Positions 63,725 to 64,000 of a stretch of 64,000 nucleotides of DNA are shown here, piece after piece (the stretch's first letter is position 1; every line of letters starts with the position of its first letter). The stretch is from [Pasteurella] mairii (GTDB lineage Bacteria; Pseudomonadota; Gammaproteobacteria; Enterobacterales; Pasteurellaceae). Position numbers and translations under genes: made by a program. The notes under the pieces are model-generated. The model was not told where the DNA came from, did no database searches, and saw only the letters and a list, made by a program, of their open reading frames with translations. The DNA is taken from NCBI GenBank assembly GCA_900454475.1, contig UGSS01000002.1, positions 1,817,605 to 1,881,604 of the forward strand, given 5' to 3'.

Positions 63725-63761
63725 ATAAGCCTCTCCATATGCTCGGACAGGCTTATTTTTT
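63725..63761 (+). terminator. Terminator after yfeD
   Basis: ATAAGCCT and AGGCTTAT pair with a 16-nt loop, followed by a run of T. Confidence 0.75.
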
Positions 63762-63972
63762 ATTAAGTCCTATTAGCCAGCCTTGAAATTAAAATAATTC
63801 CAATAAAACATTCAAAATTTAATATAATACTTAATATTTTTGACAAATAAGTAATTATTTTATAAAAAACCTTGAATTTAATAAAAATATATCTATACTT
63901 CATTAAAGGCTAAATAATTTATAATTATTTAACTATATTATTAATAATTTTATGTGCTTTTAGGAAAATATT

Positions 63973-64000
63973 ATGTGCGGATTTGTTTTTTCATCATCTT
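63973..64000 (+). CDS. Start of a class II glutamine amidotransferase-type gene (partial)
   Basis: ATG at 63973 is preceded by AGGAAAATATT and the frame reads MCGFVFSSS to the edge. A cysteine at position 2 followed by Gly is the N-terminal nucleophile pattern of class II amidotransferases such as asparagine synthase. Only nine codons are visible, so the call rests on this motif. The upstream 200 bp are very AT-rich. Confidence 0.35.

Overview
The window is chromosomal DNA of a Pasteurellaceae bacterium. More than 30 copies of the Haemophilus-type DNA uptake core (AAGTGCGGT or its complement) are scattered through it, many paired head to head as terminators. Gene content and order (surA-rsmA-apaH, rpsP-rimM-trmD-rplS, radC/coaBC-dut-slmA, typA/glnA, yfeABCD, single-domain SurA, PyrR, a protein E-type adhesin) fit the Haemophilus/Aggregatibacter/Pasteurella/Rodentibacter side of the family. 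The species cannot be named from the sequence alone. A nicotinamide phosphoribosyltransferase (NadV) predicts that the organism can make NAD from nicotinamide and may not need V factor.

Layout. 1-239: 5' end of a type III-A cas10/csm1 gene running off the left edge. 0.5-8.4 kb: gapA, ligA, yfcZ/fadL (with a FadR-like site), ogt, mutH, a TerC protein and an adhesin E-like lipoprotein. 8.6-22.4 kb: purMN (PurR box), pyrR, surA, rsmA, apaH, leuS, lptE-holA, mutT, secM-secA and a DciA-like gene. 22.4-34.8 kb: loiP, ppa, a MetE-like enzyme, the aromatic amino acid transporter mtr (TrpR-like operator), deoD/deoB/nupC, a nitroreductase and several decayed genes (SMP-30-like, LysR-like).

34.8-41.2 kb is an accessory island bounded by near-identical 26-bp inverted repeats (25/26). 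It holds a small HTH regulator, a nested inverted-repeat element, a three-gene restriction-modification operon (C5-cytosine methyltransferase, NgoFVII/PLD-like nuclease, Z1-domain P-loop protein) and a decayed IS1595-like transposase. Directly upstream of the methyltransferase is a perfect tract of 40 CAACG pentamers. Read on the coding strand, the tract is open in all three frames. The frame from the ATG at 40199 stops 6 nt before the methyltransferase ATG, while the other two frames stop elsewhere. This suggests a phase-variable switch acting through translational coupling on a type II system, and it is the most interesting signal in the window.

41.2-64 kb: two LOS-type glycosyltransferases, an IS3 remnant, the rpsP operon, a lone UDP-HexNAc dehydrogenase, an IS200 element, an unknown secreted protein, mutM-rpmG-rpmB-radC, coaBC-dut-slmA, yheU, crp (probably GTG-started), nadV, a decayed outer-membrane gene, typA/glnA, the Fur-boxed yfeABCD iron/manganese transporter, and the first codons of a class II glutamine amidotransferase-type gene at the right edge.
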